Below, one piece after another: positions 49,811-61,136 of a DNA stretch of 64,000 nucleotides; position 1 is the first letter of the stretch, and each line of letters starts with the position of its first letter. The stretch is taken from positions 22,243,120 through 22,307,119 of the forward strand of contig NC_088778.1 in assembly GCF_954871325.1 (NCBI RefSeq), written 5' to 3'. Both the position numbers and the translations under genes were made by a program. Below the pieces are notes generated by a model. That model made no database searches and was not told the DNA's origin. It saw nothing but the letters and a program-made list of their open reading frames with translations. This stretch comes from Gordionus sp. m RMFG-2023. Taxonomy: Eukaryota > Nematomorpha > Gordioida > Chordodea > Parachordodidae.

Positions 49811-50985
49811 TTTTCAGGCCTTTTCCATCTGTAATTGCACTAGATTTATTGCCTAATATCAAAACATTGTTTTTTTTATTTTAAACTACCTTACCGATTA
49901 GTACCTACACTAATCAGGTCTTTTTCAACTTTAAAAGGATAAAAACCTATTATAGGACCGGTGAAAACAGTTTAAATTGATTATCCCTATTAAATATTTA
50001 TAAGAAAAATGTTATGTGCAACAAGAATTATTTATATTTTATCGTAATTATATTTATAAAATACAGTTATCTACAATAAATTTTTAATATAATTTATATA
50101 AATTTAACCATTCTGAAAGATATATTATTGTATATTATCATTAAAATAAATACATAGTTAAATAAAGGGATGTTATTTATACAAAGTATTTTAAAAATAA
50201 ATAAAATCTATATTGATTCTAACTTTTTATAGGCAAAACTTTAATTAAAATAATTATTTAGAACATAGAATAAGATATAATGAGTGATCATAAAAAATGG
50301 GAGGTTTAGGGGAGGGGGGGGGGATTATTTATCTACACCGAATGGATTGAATTAATCAACAATAACAATTGAACACTAAACATTGATATAATTTTCAGAA
50401 TAATGCTTTCAATAGCCTATTAATCATAAATTTGGCCAAAATTTTGTTATTGATATTTTTTCATTTATGCTGCCTACTTAAGAGGTTACACACTAATAAA
50501 GCACAAAATATTGGCAAATTTTGGAATTAATATTTTTATTGTTCAGCCAACTTTAACATAAATGATATAAAGATAAAAATTAATATTATATAATATTTTT
50601 TCGAGATCCGACCAAAGGCTGAAGGAAAGGGCCAAAAAAAATTCCAAAACTCTCCTATGGATAAATCTTGACTAGATCACTGGACCCAGTCATGCCAATA
50701 TTTTGTTAAATTGCCTGCATTAATTACATAAAACTATAATTTTTTTTTTTTTTTTTTTTTAAATTGAAAAAAAATTATTTATGTTTTAATAAGCTATGAA
50801 AATATTTCTTTTATAATAATATAATATACATAACAACTTTATAAAAAAAATATTATATTTTCTATTATAAAATAAATTATATAATTTACAGAGGATTAAA
50901 AAATATATATTAAAATGATACTATAAAAAAAATATATATATATTTAAAAAAAAAGGTGGATATATATCATCCAAGAGAAGAGTGA
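49811..50985. other. AT-rich spacer with a long T-run
   Basis: No gene. A run of about 22 T lies near 50739-50760 and a G-run near 50317-50325. The fragment ttctcctatggataaatctt (about 50651) recalls the degraded ends of other repeats here. Confidence 0.5.
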
Positions 50986-50989
50986 ATGC

Positions 50990-53800
50990 TTAAAAAATTA
51001 GACCAGCAAATTTCCAGGGAAATCTGCTGGCGAAGGTAAAATCCTTCATTGGGGTCCCCTGAGATCTGTCACATTTTTTTTCCTATGATTTTGATGAAAT
51101 TGAGGGCCTCGTTTCCAAACATGCCTAGGGTATTGGTAACGATAGGAATGAACAAAGTGTTGGCGAGGCCAGCGTATTTATTTTTTTTAAGGATTTCTGC
51201 CTTTTCGATAGCAGAAAATGAGAGGTTAGACTTGGCTGCAAAATCAACGCAAGTGTAATCCCATGTTAGCGGAAGACCATTAGACCAGGGTATGAGAGAA
51301 ATACCATCCGAGCGTATGGCGTATTCGTTTGAAAGTCCCACTGGTTCAAGGGTAGATGGGATATTAACTTTTTTGAGGGCGGCTAGTAAAATGTTATTGA
51401 TAGATTTATGACGAGGTTGTCCTCCACGAGGAGAACTTGCAGTGCAAGGGATGGTAAGCCTTCGATTCAATGAGCTGACCACAGTCGATGCAGATTGAGG
51501 GAACTACGACATTACAGCCGAGGCGGAGGGCTATAGATATACGTAGCTGTTCGCCAGTCATGAGGAGGCCGAGATTGGCGCTGGGGATGGCTTCCAACCA
51601 TTCGTAGCCAGAGTTTGCATTTAGTACCAAATTATTGGGATTTTCCTCAAAGGGCCTGTTCGAAATAAGATATTCAACGGAACGGGCGATCAGAGGAGCA
51701 TCCCAGTCTTTTTGGGTACTGGAAACGGGACGGCTAAGGGTGGGAGAGCAGTTGTTGTCCCAAAAGGTGAGGGCCTGTGAGAGGTCAGTATCTGAAGGAG
51801 TAGATCCATTGTCGATAATAGATTGAGCAGCAAGACGAGATGAGATAAAGGCTGAAAGGGAAAGTTGTAAGGGGGATCGGATACCAATACCACCAGACTT
51901 GCATGGAAGGGTGGCCTGGAGCCAAGATGAATTGGAGAATTTAAGGTTTAATATGTTTTCTAGGAGATCCTTAATTTGGGTTTCGTGGGAAACTAGCAAA
52001 TGGCTGCATTTGAAGATCGGTGAGGATCTCAGGGCATAGAGGATTTTGGGTATATTAAAATAGTTTTTGATTCAAAAAAAGGATTGATGAGCGGGTAGGT
52101 AATTAAAAAGTGAGTTTAAATTAGATAAATTGTCGAGGGATTTGTTTTAAAAAGTTTCGATTGCTTTTTCACCCCCTATCGGTGATCCAAGATGTGTCAT
52201 CTCTTCTCTGTTGATGGCGAAGAATGTGGTTTCTGAAGGGATGGATGTTGTAGGGTTTAAGAAGCAAATCTCACATTTGGGGAGGTTGAGAGATAGTCCT
52301 GTTATATAAGAGAGATTTTCGATGATGGGGGGAATAGACATGACTGTGGAGAGGTTGCCTGAGACTATACCGTCATCAAGGTACCAGGAATTTAAAGTGA
52401 GGTTAGATATAGATTGAATATCCAGGATTATCTTGTGTATCCCGATGCAAAAAAGGGCTGGGCCTAAGGGGTCTCCTTGTTGGATTCCCTCCTGAGATTT
52501 TATTATGTTGTTATTGTATTTTAAAAAAGTAGGGCTAGAGTAACTGTTGAGAATGTATGTAGAATATTGAGGATATTTGTGGCAAAACAAGGGAACCGAA
52601 ATATTGACGTTTGATTGTATTGAAAGCATTTTTGAAATCAAGTTTTAGAACGACATTGTCTGGAATATTATTTGAGAGGGTAATGCGAGCAAGATGGGCC
52701 GAAATTTCAGAGCCTCCAGGTACACCAACCCCTAGCTGAAGTGGCGACAGGAATGAAGAAGAGATTCCTTTATTCGTGAGGCAATGATCTTAGAGATAGT
52801 TCTTCTGAAGAACGACCCAACAGCAATTAAGCGGATACCTCCATCCTTTTTTTGAGGGCTATAAGGTGGGCACCAAAGAGAATAGGAATGATGGGTGGTG
52901 GGAGGGGTCCATTGAGAATTAAATTTAATAACCTGGTAAGGTTCTGCAAGAGGGCTTTGCATGATATGTTAGGTTTTAAAATGTCTTGGATAAAAATAGC
53001 ACGAATGTCATCTAGGCCTCCAGAAGAGTCTCCTTTGAAAGATCTGACAGCTTTGATCGTCTCATCAGAGTTGATTTCGGGGGCTATATGATTGTTTTGG
53101 CTTGAGAAGGCAAATTCTGAATCACATGAAGGGTGTTTTAGAAGCAAGGCTTCTAGAGTGGATTCATTGTTTGGAGCTAAGGAATCTTCAGAGGTCATGA
53201 CCCGAAGGGCTGAATTGATATTAAGGCTGTTTATTTTGTTTGAAACTATTTTAGCTTTAAGGGCAATAGGGAGTGGATTGGAATGGTGGGTCTGAGGTGT
53301 AGGGGTTGGAATAGAGTCAGGGTTGAACAGAGATATTGAAGTTTTAATTTGTTTAGATAATTGGAATTGTCGGGAATTTTAAGGGTGGAATTGGTAAAAC
53401 TTATTAAGTTTTTCCAATGTGATAGGTTTGCAGGATTTTTTACTGTTAATAAGATTAACTTGTTAAAGGATTCTGCAAAAGAATTGCGAGCACCACGCGG
53501 AATACGGGATATGGTGGAAACATTGGGTACTGATAAAAAATCATTGGCCCATGATTGTAAGTTGGGAGTTTGCTGACTAGGGGGCAAGTTGGTAGCAACA
53601 ATAGGCGGGGGATGGCTTGATAAATTTAATAGGCAGAATGGAGGAGGATCTGTAGGTGTTATGCATGGTAACCCTGAACCTAGGCATCTAGAGGATGGGG
53701 GGCCATGAACTTGAAACTTTCTGGCTTTGGTAATTTTAGTATATTTATGGCAAGAGGGGCATAAATTATGCATTTGGGTTATAGTTGCCAAACTTATAAT
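50990..53800 (-). mobile_element. Second LINE-type retrotransposon with restriction-like endonuclease
   Basis: A minus-strand element that is clearly GC-richer than the flanks. The protein order is N-terminal Cys motif, reverse transcriptase, CCHC-like knuckle, C-terminal nuclease. This is the R2-type arrangement, in which the endonuclease follows the RT, rather than the N-terminal endonuclease of the RTE LINE at 18-21 kb. The 3' untranslated part probably ends near 50990. No target duplication or tail was identified. At least four or five frame breaks mark it as older than the other LINE. Clade assignment is uncertain. Confidence 0.85.
51069..53791 (-). pseudogene. LINE polyprotein: RT plus C-terminal nuclease, several breaks
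   Basis: Blocks on the minus strand: 53246-53791 (LCPSCHKYTKITKARKF, then ISRIPRGARNSFAESFNKL), 52827-53198 (SFKGDSSGGLDDIRAIF), 52732-52962 (DGGIRLIAVGSFFRRTISK), and 52147-52641 with the RT core SQEGIQQGDPLGPALF and catalytic WYLDDGIVSG. Then 51406-51999 has ICIDCGQLIESKAYHPLHC, a zinc knuckle, and 51069-51482 has DGISLIPWSNGLPLTWDYTC followed by EKAEILKKNKYAGL. That is the D...D-x-T...K layout of restriction-like LINE endonucleases. In the family this nuclease cuts the target and the RT primes there. Frame changes occur near 53220, 52850 and 51440, and gaps near 52690 and 52070 hold stops. The catalytic motifs themselves remain. Confidence 0.85.
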
Positions 53801-54596
53801 TGTTGTATTCTAGTTTCACATAGCTAATTTTTGAGATTCTATTATTAGAGTTGTATTGCAATGGAATGAGTTGTTACTCTGATGACTGAACTTATGTAAT
53901 ATATTTTTTTAAAAGTGCATTCGTTTATAAAAAACATATATGATTTTCAAAAAATCATAATAAATTTAAAAAATCATGATAATTTTAAAAAATCATAATA
54001 ATTTAAATGAAGATTAAATTAATCTGCCGCCTTTCAATAAAGAAATCATAGAAAAGGATTTTAAAGCGAATATTTTGCTTCAATAAAACGGATTTTAAAG
54101 TGAGAATTATCGGCGCGATTGGATCATTAGTTTAAAAAGAATAGTAAATTCTTTTTAGGCCAAAGCTAAGCCTTGATATATATTATATTTTAGGCCCAAG
54201 CCCAGCGCAAAAATTTAATAACAATATATAAATTGTTGTAAATAATATTTTTATATTAGATAAATCCTAATTGTTATTTTATTCTTAGAAAACAAGAGAA
54301 AACATTATTTTCTAGGTTATTTTTTTTAAAGTCCAAACCTAGGTCCAATGTTAAAATTTTTATTCCAAAGTTTAGACTATTAAAGGTCATGGTCCTGACT
54401 TGACCAAATATTGGACCAGAGCCTTTAAAAAAACCGGTCATAATTTGATTTTTGTTCACCATTTTATTAAATACAAAAGTATTTTATTTTAACAATATCA
54501 AATCAAATTACATTTCGGGCCTATATTTTTCAAAAAAACCGATCTGATATTTTATGATTGTATATATAATTATTCTACACATAATTTCATAATAAA
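53801..54596. other. AT-rich spacer
   Basis: No gene. Short tandem words aaaaatcataataatttaaa recur near 53945-54005. Confidence 0.5.
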
Positions 54597-54820
54597 AGGT
54601 AGAGACCTGCAAGCGCAGCCCTAAGCTCAGCCCGTATATAAATTTTTTAAAATATACCGGGCTAGGGCTAAAATTTTTTAAAATGCCATTATCATCTATA
54701 AAAATTAATATTATATATATATTAAAAAAATTCGGGCCAGGCCTGAAAATATAAAACCTGAGCCAGGCCAAAATTTTTTTAAAAAATATCTGTGGGACGT
54801 GCTAATGGCACCTCTGCTGG
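54597..54820. repeat. GC-rich short repeat (CAGAGnnCTGCA family)
   Basis: Opens tagagacctgcaagcgcagc and contains gggccaggcctgaaaatata and mirrored ccgggctagggc. It closes near gctaatggcacctctgctgg. It is similar in composition to the tracts at 42400-42545 and 46294-46445. No coding. Confidence 0.55.
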
Positions 54821-56181
54821 GATAAAAAGTATAAAATTTTGATTTATTTGTAATGTTTAAAAAAAAGAATCGAATTATTATAACTAAAAATTTGGTACCA
54901 TTTATTGTTATATATTATCTGCAACAAGAAAAGGATTAAATTTATCTAAAGAGTTACACTCAGTTAATGTTTATAAATGATTCGATTTTTGGAAATGGCT
55001 AATTCAAGATTCTAGCCATAATAAAAACACCGAGGTTACTACATTTTGTTCAAAGAGTGATGACATAAATGTGGATATCTATTGGCAAAATTTCGAAGCT
55101 TAGGAAATATTATCTTGGCTCTTAATCTAGTCGTTTTTAAAAATCGGGCGAAATCTAGCTGTTTAGAAACACTACATTCAGATATGAACTTTGCCCATAT
55201 TTTAAATAAAATGATTAACTTTTAGAGGATAAAAAATCCCAAATACTATTAATAATTTGTGAAAATTAGTTGGTTTTATTATTATTAAAAAATAGTGATT
55301 TTTTATGACATTGGTCCAAAGACAGATTGTAGATAAAAATCTATATTGGATTATAGCAATATCATACCAGATTGGTGAAAAATTTGTAAATATTTCATTT
55401 AAAGAAATGCAAATGTCTGTTTGTGGAACGAAAGGAATTAGCAGAGGAACTTAATATTTTTATTTAGAATATTAAATCATTTAGGATTACTTGTTACTAA
55501 CAATATGTAAAATGTGAAATTGTAGTGGATTATTCTGTATTTTTTATTGTGACTTAAATAAATTTTTTAAATAAACTTTTTGTTTTAAAATTTATGGCAA
55601 AATAAAAATGAATCACAAAAACTAAAATCCCTCCACTAGTAGGTAATAAATTATATATAAGAATTAAGTAAAAAATTAAATGAATCATAATGCTATCTTA
55701 AGTAATAAAAAAATCTTGATTATGATCTAGCTTTAAAAAAAGCCATGCTAAGACTCAACAATTGGCCTTCTCTAGCTCAGACATTTGTTATAATTACACC
55801 TTGACAACTTTACAAAGCAAACAACTATCAATTAAATGTTTAGAACATAAATATCAAATTTTTTGATATAACAAAACATTCTTATTTTTAAATATATAGT
55901 TATTTTTTAAACATAAAGTAATACTGGAAAATTTTTAGTCATATATTTAGTTTTTAATAATTAATAAATATGTATTAAAAAATTAATTATTGATATTTAG
56001 AATAATTATCATGCAGAACTAAGGTATTATTAAAAAGTTAATGACATGATAAAATTTTAAGTATACTTCTAATGTATTAAACATATAATTGAAAAGTTAT
56101 ATATTTACATTGTATATAAATCTTATATTAATTAAATCATTAGGATAATAACAAAACCAAAGCATTAGATATATAAAAATG
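54821..56181. other. Spacer downstream of ELOB with transposon scraps
   Basis: No gene. Around 55020-55190 the words ggctcttaatctagtcgttt and aatctagctgtttagaaaca resemble the ends of the 22262-22459 MITE family. The rest is AT-rich. Confidence 0.45.
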
Positions 56182-56655
56182 TCAAAATGATGAGGATGTT
56201 GCTTGTTCATTAGCATTAATTTCTTGAGTTTTCATAACATCAGGTAATTCAGGTGGAGATGATAAGGGTGTTATTAACGGCGTCTCAAAATTTCCATCTA
56301 TTTTTATAAAATATCATAGTAAGGACTATATATGGAAAAACATTATTATAAAACCTTCCTGTCTAAAAGTTAATACTATAGTGGCAGGGGCTTGGGCTTT
56401 TGCAATATTTGAAGTAAAACCATATGCAGATAATATCTTTTCATCATCTAATGTAGAATATTGTCCATTATCGTCTTTATATAATTGTAGATCTTTGAGT
56501 GAGACTTTTGTTATGCCTTCAATCATTTTTTTCAATTCAGATACAGTACAGTTTTCTTTCAAATCTAAAAAAACGGTAGTCGTTTTCCTTCTAATCATTA
56601 GAAATATATCCTATTATATAATGATATGATATATATGTCAAAATAACTTTACCAT
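56182..56655 (-). CDS. ELOB: Elongin B, three exons
   Basis: Elongin B is the ubiquitin-like subunit that pairs with elongin C in the elongin transcription complex and in Cullin2/5-based ubiquitin ligases. Exons on the minus strand: 56653-56655 (only the ATG), 56355-56610, 56182-56297. Introns are 42 and 57 bases; splice sites are ATG|gtaaag, ataatag|GAT, GAAG|gttttat and aaatag|AT. The 124-aa product starts M-DIFLMIRRKTTTVFLDLKE and continues TVSELKKMIEG, LQLYKDDNGQ and AYGFTSNIAKAQAPATIVLT. It ends with the diagnostic tail SSPPELPDVMK then NEQAT. Human ELOB (118 aa) has the same blocks in the same order. The single-codon first exon is set by the DIFLM start of exon 2. No breaks are seen and it appears functional. 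Confidence 0.96.
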
Positions 56656-57498
56656 TTTTATATTCTTAATCCTAAATACTTTATAAAGGTTTCCTAATAG
56701 TTAATGCTAAAATTTACATTTTTTTATTTGAAAATTTTATAAAACAAATTTAACAAAATTGTCATATTAAAAATTTTTCTCAAAATCTAAAATTTTAATA
56801 TTTTTAATAAATAAAATAGCTTTTATGTAGAAAAAAACAAGTAATTTTTAATAGTTTTTTTTTATTAATTTATATCACGATTAAGCAATATTATATTTTC
56901 TTCATTTTATTTCCGTTCACAATCAATTTTCAAAAAAGTAATATATCTTAAAATTTATCTTTTATATGAAATTTATTGACCAAATAAGTATACATAAAAA
57001 AATGAGAATTTTTAATGTAAATAATAAGTTTAGTTTCAAAATGAAAAATAAATTTTCGGAATATAAAATTAAAATAATAAAAATATAAATTGTTTAACAA
57101 GTTAAAATATAATAAAAATTTTATGGCGTTTAAAGTCAATTTAAAGAAAGATTATGTTAATATAATATGTTTATAAAATCGTTTTAAAATAATCAAAATA
57201 AGAAAATAAAACGAAAAAAGATAAAAAGAAAGAAAATAAAACTGAAAATAATATTTGCTAGAGTTACGCTTTTTATATGGAAAGAGAATCTAATATTTTT
57301 AGCGAATTAGGTAATCGTAAAATTATTTTTTATATTTTATTACTATATTCTCTCTTTTCCTTGAAAGCTTAGAATATATTTGCAAAATTGAAAATACTTT
57401 AATATTAGATTACAAATCTACGTGAATGATAAATTTAGATAAGTTAAAGTCATCATTTTATATTTTATATTCAGAAAATTTAATATTTAAAAATAATA
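56656..57498. other. Upstream region of ELOB
   Basis: AT-rich. The ELOB promoter should lie directly left of 56700 on the minus-strand sense, but no motif is supported. A short plus-strand frame (57279, MERESNIFSEL, then a GT) could be a tiny exon but has nothing to confirm it. Confidence 0.4.
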
Positions 57499-57615
57499 TA
57501 TTACAATTTAAATTAATATTACAATTTAAATTAATATTACAATTTAAATTAATATTACAATTTAAATTAATATTACAATTTAAATTAATATTACAATTAA
57601 CATTAATTTTACAAT
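57499..57615 (+). repeat. 18-base minisatellite, about six units
   Basis: The unit attacaatttaaattaat is repeated head to tail about five times exactly and then with changes. Because 18 is a multiple of three, the array stays open in several frames, which makes artefactual QFKLIL or NCNINL repeats. Confidence 0.95.
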
Positions 57616-58025
57616 TTATATAAATTAATACAATTTTCATATATAAATAACAAATATGTAAGATACAAGGTAAAACCTTTCAAAAATAGATTAGAATAGG
57701 AGTAATAAAATACGGTAAAAAATTTGAAGTAATAATTGCGTTATAATAGTTTCTTGCTATTTTATACTTTATATAAACTAATAAATGACTAAATGATTAT
57801 ATATGGACAATTATGATGGAAATCGATTCTACAAATGTCACGTGATTTATGTCAAATATATATGATAGATATCTTATATGGTTTTAGTATACACGATATG
57901 ATCATATGAAATAAATTGAAGACGTTTGGATTTTAAATGATTTTAATTTTACTAAATATTATGAAAAATAATGGAATTATGAAATTATGAAATCAGAAAA
58001 TTGAAAATATATATAAAATGTCATT
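57616..58025. other. AT-rich spacer
   Basis: Nothing recognised. It probably includes the promoter of the 58026 gene model. Confidence 0.45.
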
Positions 58026-58347
58026 ATGAATTCTAAATCTGGTCTCAGCTATGTCAATTCTTCCAACATTGATACATTTGATAACTTGATAAAGGAAGCT
58101 TACACCCAACATTATATAAAAAGTACTGATAATCCCAACGAAGAAAGAGATATAATAAATAGTATTGAGGAAGTATTTTTCCAAGATCCAAACGTTTTTA
58201 ATGCTTGTAAATATATCCTAGAAGTAATATATTATAAAAAATAAATTTTAATTTTATTCTTAGAAACATTTTCAGAATGAAATATCTAATCTTGATGATA
58301 TATATGCAGATAGATCAAAATTACGTTTCCAATTGCAGATAGTATAA
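58026..58347 (+). CDS. Unrecognised gene model, two exons (about 93 aa) or 5' part of a larger gene
   Basis: I do not recognise this protein with confidence. Exon 1 (58026-58223) begins MNSKSGLSYVNSSNIDTFDN and continues LIKEAYTQHYIKSTDNPN then DIINSIEEVFFQDPNVFNAC and KYILE. It ends in phase 0 at gaa|gtaata. A 40-base intron leads to exon 2 (58264-58347), KHFQNEISNLDDIYADRSKL then RFQLQIV and TAA. The codon-like composition, short intron and phase match the verified host genes. The IEEVFFQDPxxxxACKYILE stretch faintly recalls the first helical repeat of exportin-like proteins, which is speculative. A donor at atag|tataaa is absent, but atA|GTATAA could splice onwards, with the transposon nest at 58467-61127 lying in the next intron. 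No further exon was found. Confidence 0.5.
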
Positions 58348-58716
58348 AATATATGTTATAAAAATTTTTCTCCATTAAATTACAATTTTTTAAAAATGTT
58401 TAATATAAAATGACATTCAATATTAACTCAAAAAACAAATATTTGCAATTTTAAGCTTTTTAAAATGGGCATGACTAAAATATGAGCTACAAAAAATCAT
58501 GGGCCCCCTATCTAAGAAGCTTAATTTAAATTATATTAACATAGAATCTTTAGCTTCATAAGTTGAGTTAGAAAATGTTTTTTTTTATTTTAAAAAAATG
58601 CCAACATAGTAAAATTTTTATAAAATTATTTTTTACATGACGAAACTATGCACCCCCTCTAAAGGAAGCTTAATATATAAAAAATGAACACAGAATCATA
58701 TATAACTTATTAAAAT

Positions 58717-60858
58717 TAGTGCTCTAAACGTTACTACAAAAAAGAAACACGTTACCGTTATTCGTTACATCTTAAAAAAGGAATGTGTTACTCGTTACCT
58801 TTTCAAAAAAGGAACGCGCATTACTGACTTTTCAAAAAAGCAAGCTACTCGTTACCTAAAAAAATTAAATATACAAAAATAATAATGATTTTTTTCCAAC
58901 AATATATATTAAAATAAAACTATACAAAAAGAATATATAAGATCATTTTATAAAAAAAATATTCATATATTTAATTATATTATAAATAAAATTATACAAA
59001 AATAATATTATTATAAGATAACATCTTTATGTAACAATTTTTTATTTATTTTTAGCACAATTGATTTCAAAATTTTGATCAGACAAACCACAGAGCGCTT
59101 AGTGCTCACAGCTGGTTAAATAATGGGATGTTATATATAGTATTTTAATAATAAATAAAATCTATAATGAAATTCTCTGTAAAAATTTTTTATTGGATAA
59201 ATCCTGGCTATGCACTCTTTCATATTTATTTATTTAAACAAAGTTTTTTAAAATCACTATTTTTATTGTTTAAATTTATTAACAATAATAGTCAAACCAA
59301 TAGCAATACTAAAACAAGAAATAGAAGATATAAAAAACTCAATATAATACTTTGAACCAACACTAATTTTGGGTTTTCAATATTGGTTTCCAGCCCAATA
59401 CTGTAGTATAATTTAATTGCTTATATTTAGGGCTGTGCCGATACACATATTTTCACCAATCCGATCCAATATTGCTCCAAAACTGATGCAATACTGATAC
59501 CGATCCGATATTTATATTGAACCAAATATAATTAAAAAATCAATATTTTTAATGCAAAAAATCAAATTTAGCATTTAATTTAATTTTTTTTATTTCTACA
59601 ATTAAGACTATAATTAAAACATATATTTGATAATATATCCATTTTATTTTGGTATTATAAAATATTTAATATAAAAAATTATAATATATAAATTTTTTTA
59701 AAATAAATACAAGAGCCTCTAGATTTTCTGGCAATAAGCTTCTACGATATGGAGTATCTATATCCCCTGATGTACTGAAGGTAAACTCAGATGATTCCAC
59801 AGATAACGCATTTTGCAAAATTATCTTTGTCTTTTTTGTAAAATATTTCCATAATTCAGATACCATATTTAAAAATATTCTTTTATTTAAAATATAATTA
59901 ATAAAATTGGCGTTATTTTTTTAAAAGATTTAATAATTAAAACTTTGGGTGTTCCTTTCTATTTTAATAAAAAAAACTTTTAAAATACTATAAATCTATT
60001 TTAAAAAAGAATAAAATTTAAAGGATGTGCATTTGCATTGTTTAAAAAAAAATTATTTAGAAAATATTATAATAATGTAAAATAAATATACATAACATAA
60101 AATAAAATAACAAAAAAAAAAGAAAAGTAAAAAGATCGGATCTGTTTTTTACAGGTATCGGCCCGATCCGATATTTTTGGAAAATTCTAAATATCGGTGC
60201 CTATCCGATCCGATATTTAATATCGACACAGCCCTACTTATATTTTAATTCCATGATTAAGCTTTTCAAAATATTATTCTATTATTAAAGTAATATTTAA
60301 AATAATGATATATTAATTTATCTTTGAAGTTTGAACTGCTGGACATTGAGGTTGAAATATTTGTGTTGGGTTATAATTTACATTTCCAAAGTGTAGACTT
60401 ATTACCATTTATTTTCTTTGTTTAAAATATATTTCAAATTTGGGGCCAGGGAAGGGTTAAATCATCTTCACCTGAAGAAGTAAGTACTATGGACATAATA
60501 TTCTTAAAATAAATTATAAGAATAATAATATCATTATTAACATTTACTTTGAATTTTGATTGAATATTAATTTTGACAGAAAATTTAACAACGAGAATTT
60601 AAAATAAAAATGAAGGCAGTGGTTGATATGAATTAAAACTCGGATTAAATTATTTATAATAAATAAAAATAATTTTATAATACAATAAAATAGGTTTAAG
60701 TTTTTCTTTTTGTTGATATTTTTAAAAAAATATATAAAGTAACGAGTAACGTTTTGCGTTACCGTTACTCAAAAATAAGAAACGCTTTACCGTTACTCGT
60801 TACCACTAGAAGAAGGTAACGAATGGCGTTACTTTTTTGACGTTACTTCACAGCACCA
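58717..60858. mobile_element. Middle element of the nest ('gttaccgttactcgttacc' family)
   Basis: Left end tagtgctctaaacgttacta and right end gacgttacttcacagcacca are inverted. Next to each lies a cluster of gttac words (cacgttaccgttattcgtta on the left, gcgttaccgttactc on the right). The flanks attaaaat and attaaaag match at 7 of 8. It is interrupted by the 59428-60236 element. No transposase was seen. Confidence 0.8.
59428..60236 (-). mobile_element. Innermost element of the nest: deleted hAT with dimerisation remnant
   Basis: Ends tagggctgtgccgatacaca and aatatcgacacagcccta are inverted. A perfect 8-base duplication cttatatt lies at 59420-59427 and 60237-60244. On the minus strand 59666-59866 encodes FSTSGDIDTPYRRSLLPENL then EALVFILKK, the hAT C-terminal dimerisation motif, so the element is an internally deleted hAT rather than an anonymous MITE. 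It contains gatccgatat motifs like the 26656 and 33281 elements, which are probably its relatives. A decayed right end (cagcacagccctaa) is also visible near 62485. Confidence 0.92.
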
Positions 60859-61136
60859 ATTAAAAGGAATCAATAAATGTTATTACTAAGTTTTAAATTA
60901 TTTATAACTTATTGAGATTTTAAAAATACACTTAATTTCTTCTTTTTTGACTAAACTTTTTTAAAAATTTTACTATTTTGCCATTTTTTTAAAATAAAAA
61001 AAAACATTTTCTAACTCATCTTATGAAGCTAAATACGATTCTGTAATAATATAATTTAAATTAAGCTTCTTTGATAGGGGGCGCATAGGGGTGCCTAGTT
61101 TTCATGGGCTCGTATTTAGTCATGCCCTTTTAAAAT

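Larger units (their letters stand above)
58467..61127. mobile_element. Outer element of a three-layer nest, 9-base target duplication
   Basis: Ends gggcatgactaaaatatgag and ctcgtatttagtcatgccc are inverted. The inverted similarity continues at least 180 bases inwards (taagaagcttaatttaaatt / aatttaaattaagcttcttt; cataagttgagttagaaaat / attttctaactcatcttatg). A perfect 9-base duplication ttttaaaat lies at 58458-58466 and 61128-61136. Long inverted repeats with 9-base duplications are typical of Mutator-like elements. No coding was recognised, so it is non-autonomous. Confidence 0.9.

Noticed and set aside
51635-53576. Plus-strand open frames over the second LINE
   Set aside because: Antisense to the RT/nuclease blocks and without recognisable motifs.
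57279-57320. Tiny candidate exon MERESNIFSEL followed by GT
   Set aside because: Too short and without a convincing downstream exon; kept only as a remark.
57426-57640. Repeat-peptide frames (QFKLIL and NCNINL)
   Set aside because: Produced by an 18-base minisatellite that is a multiple of three.
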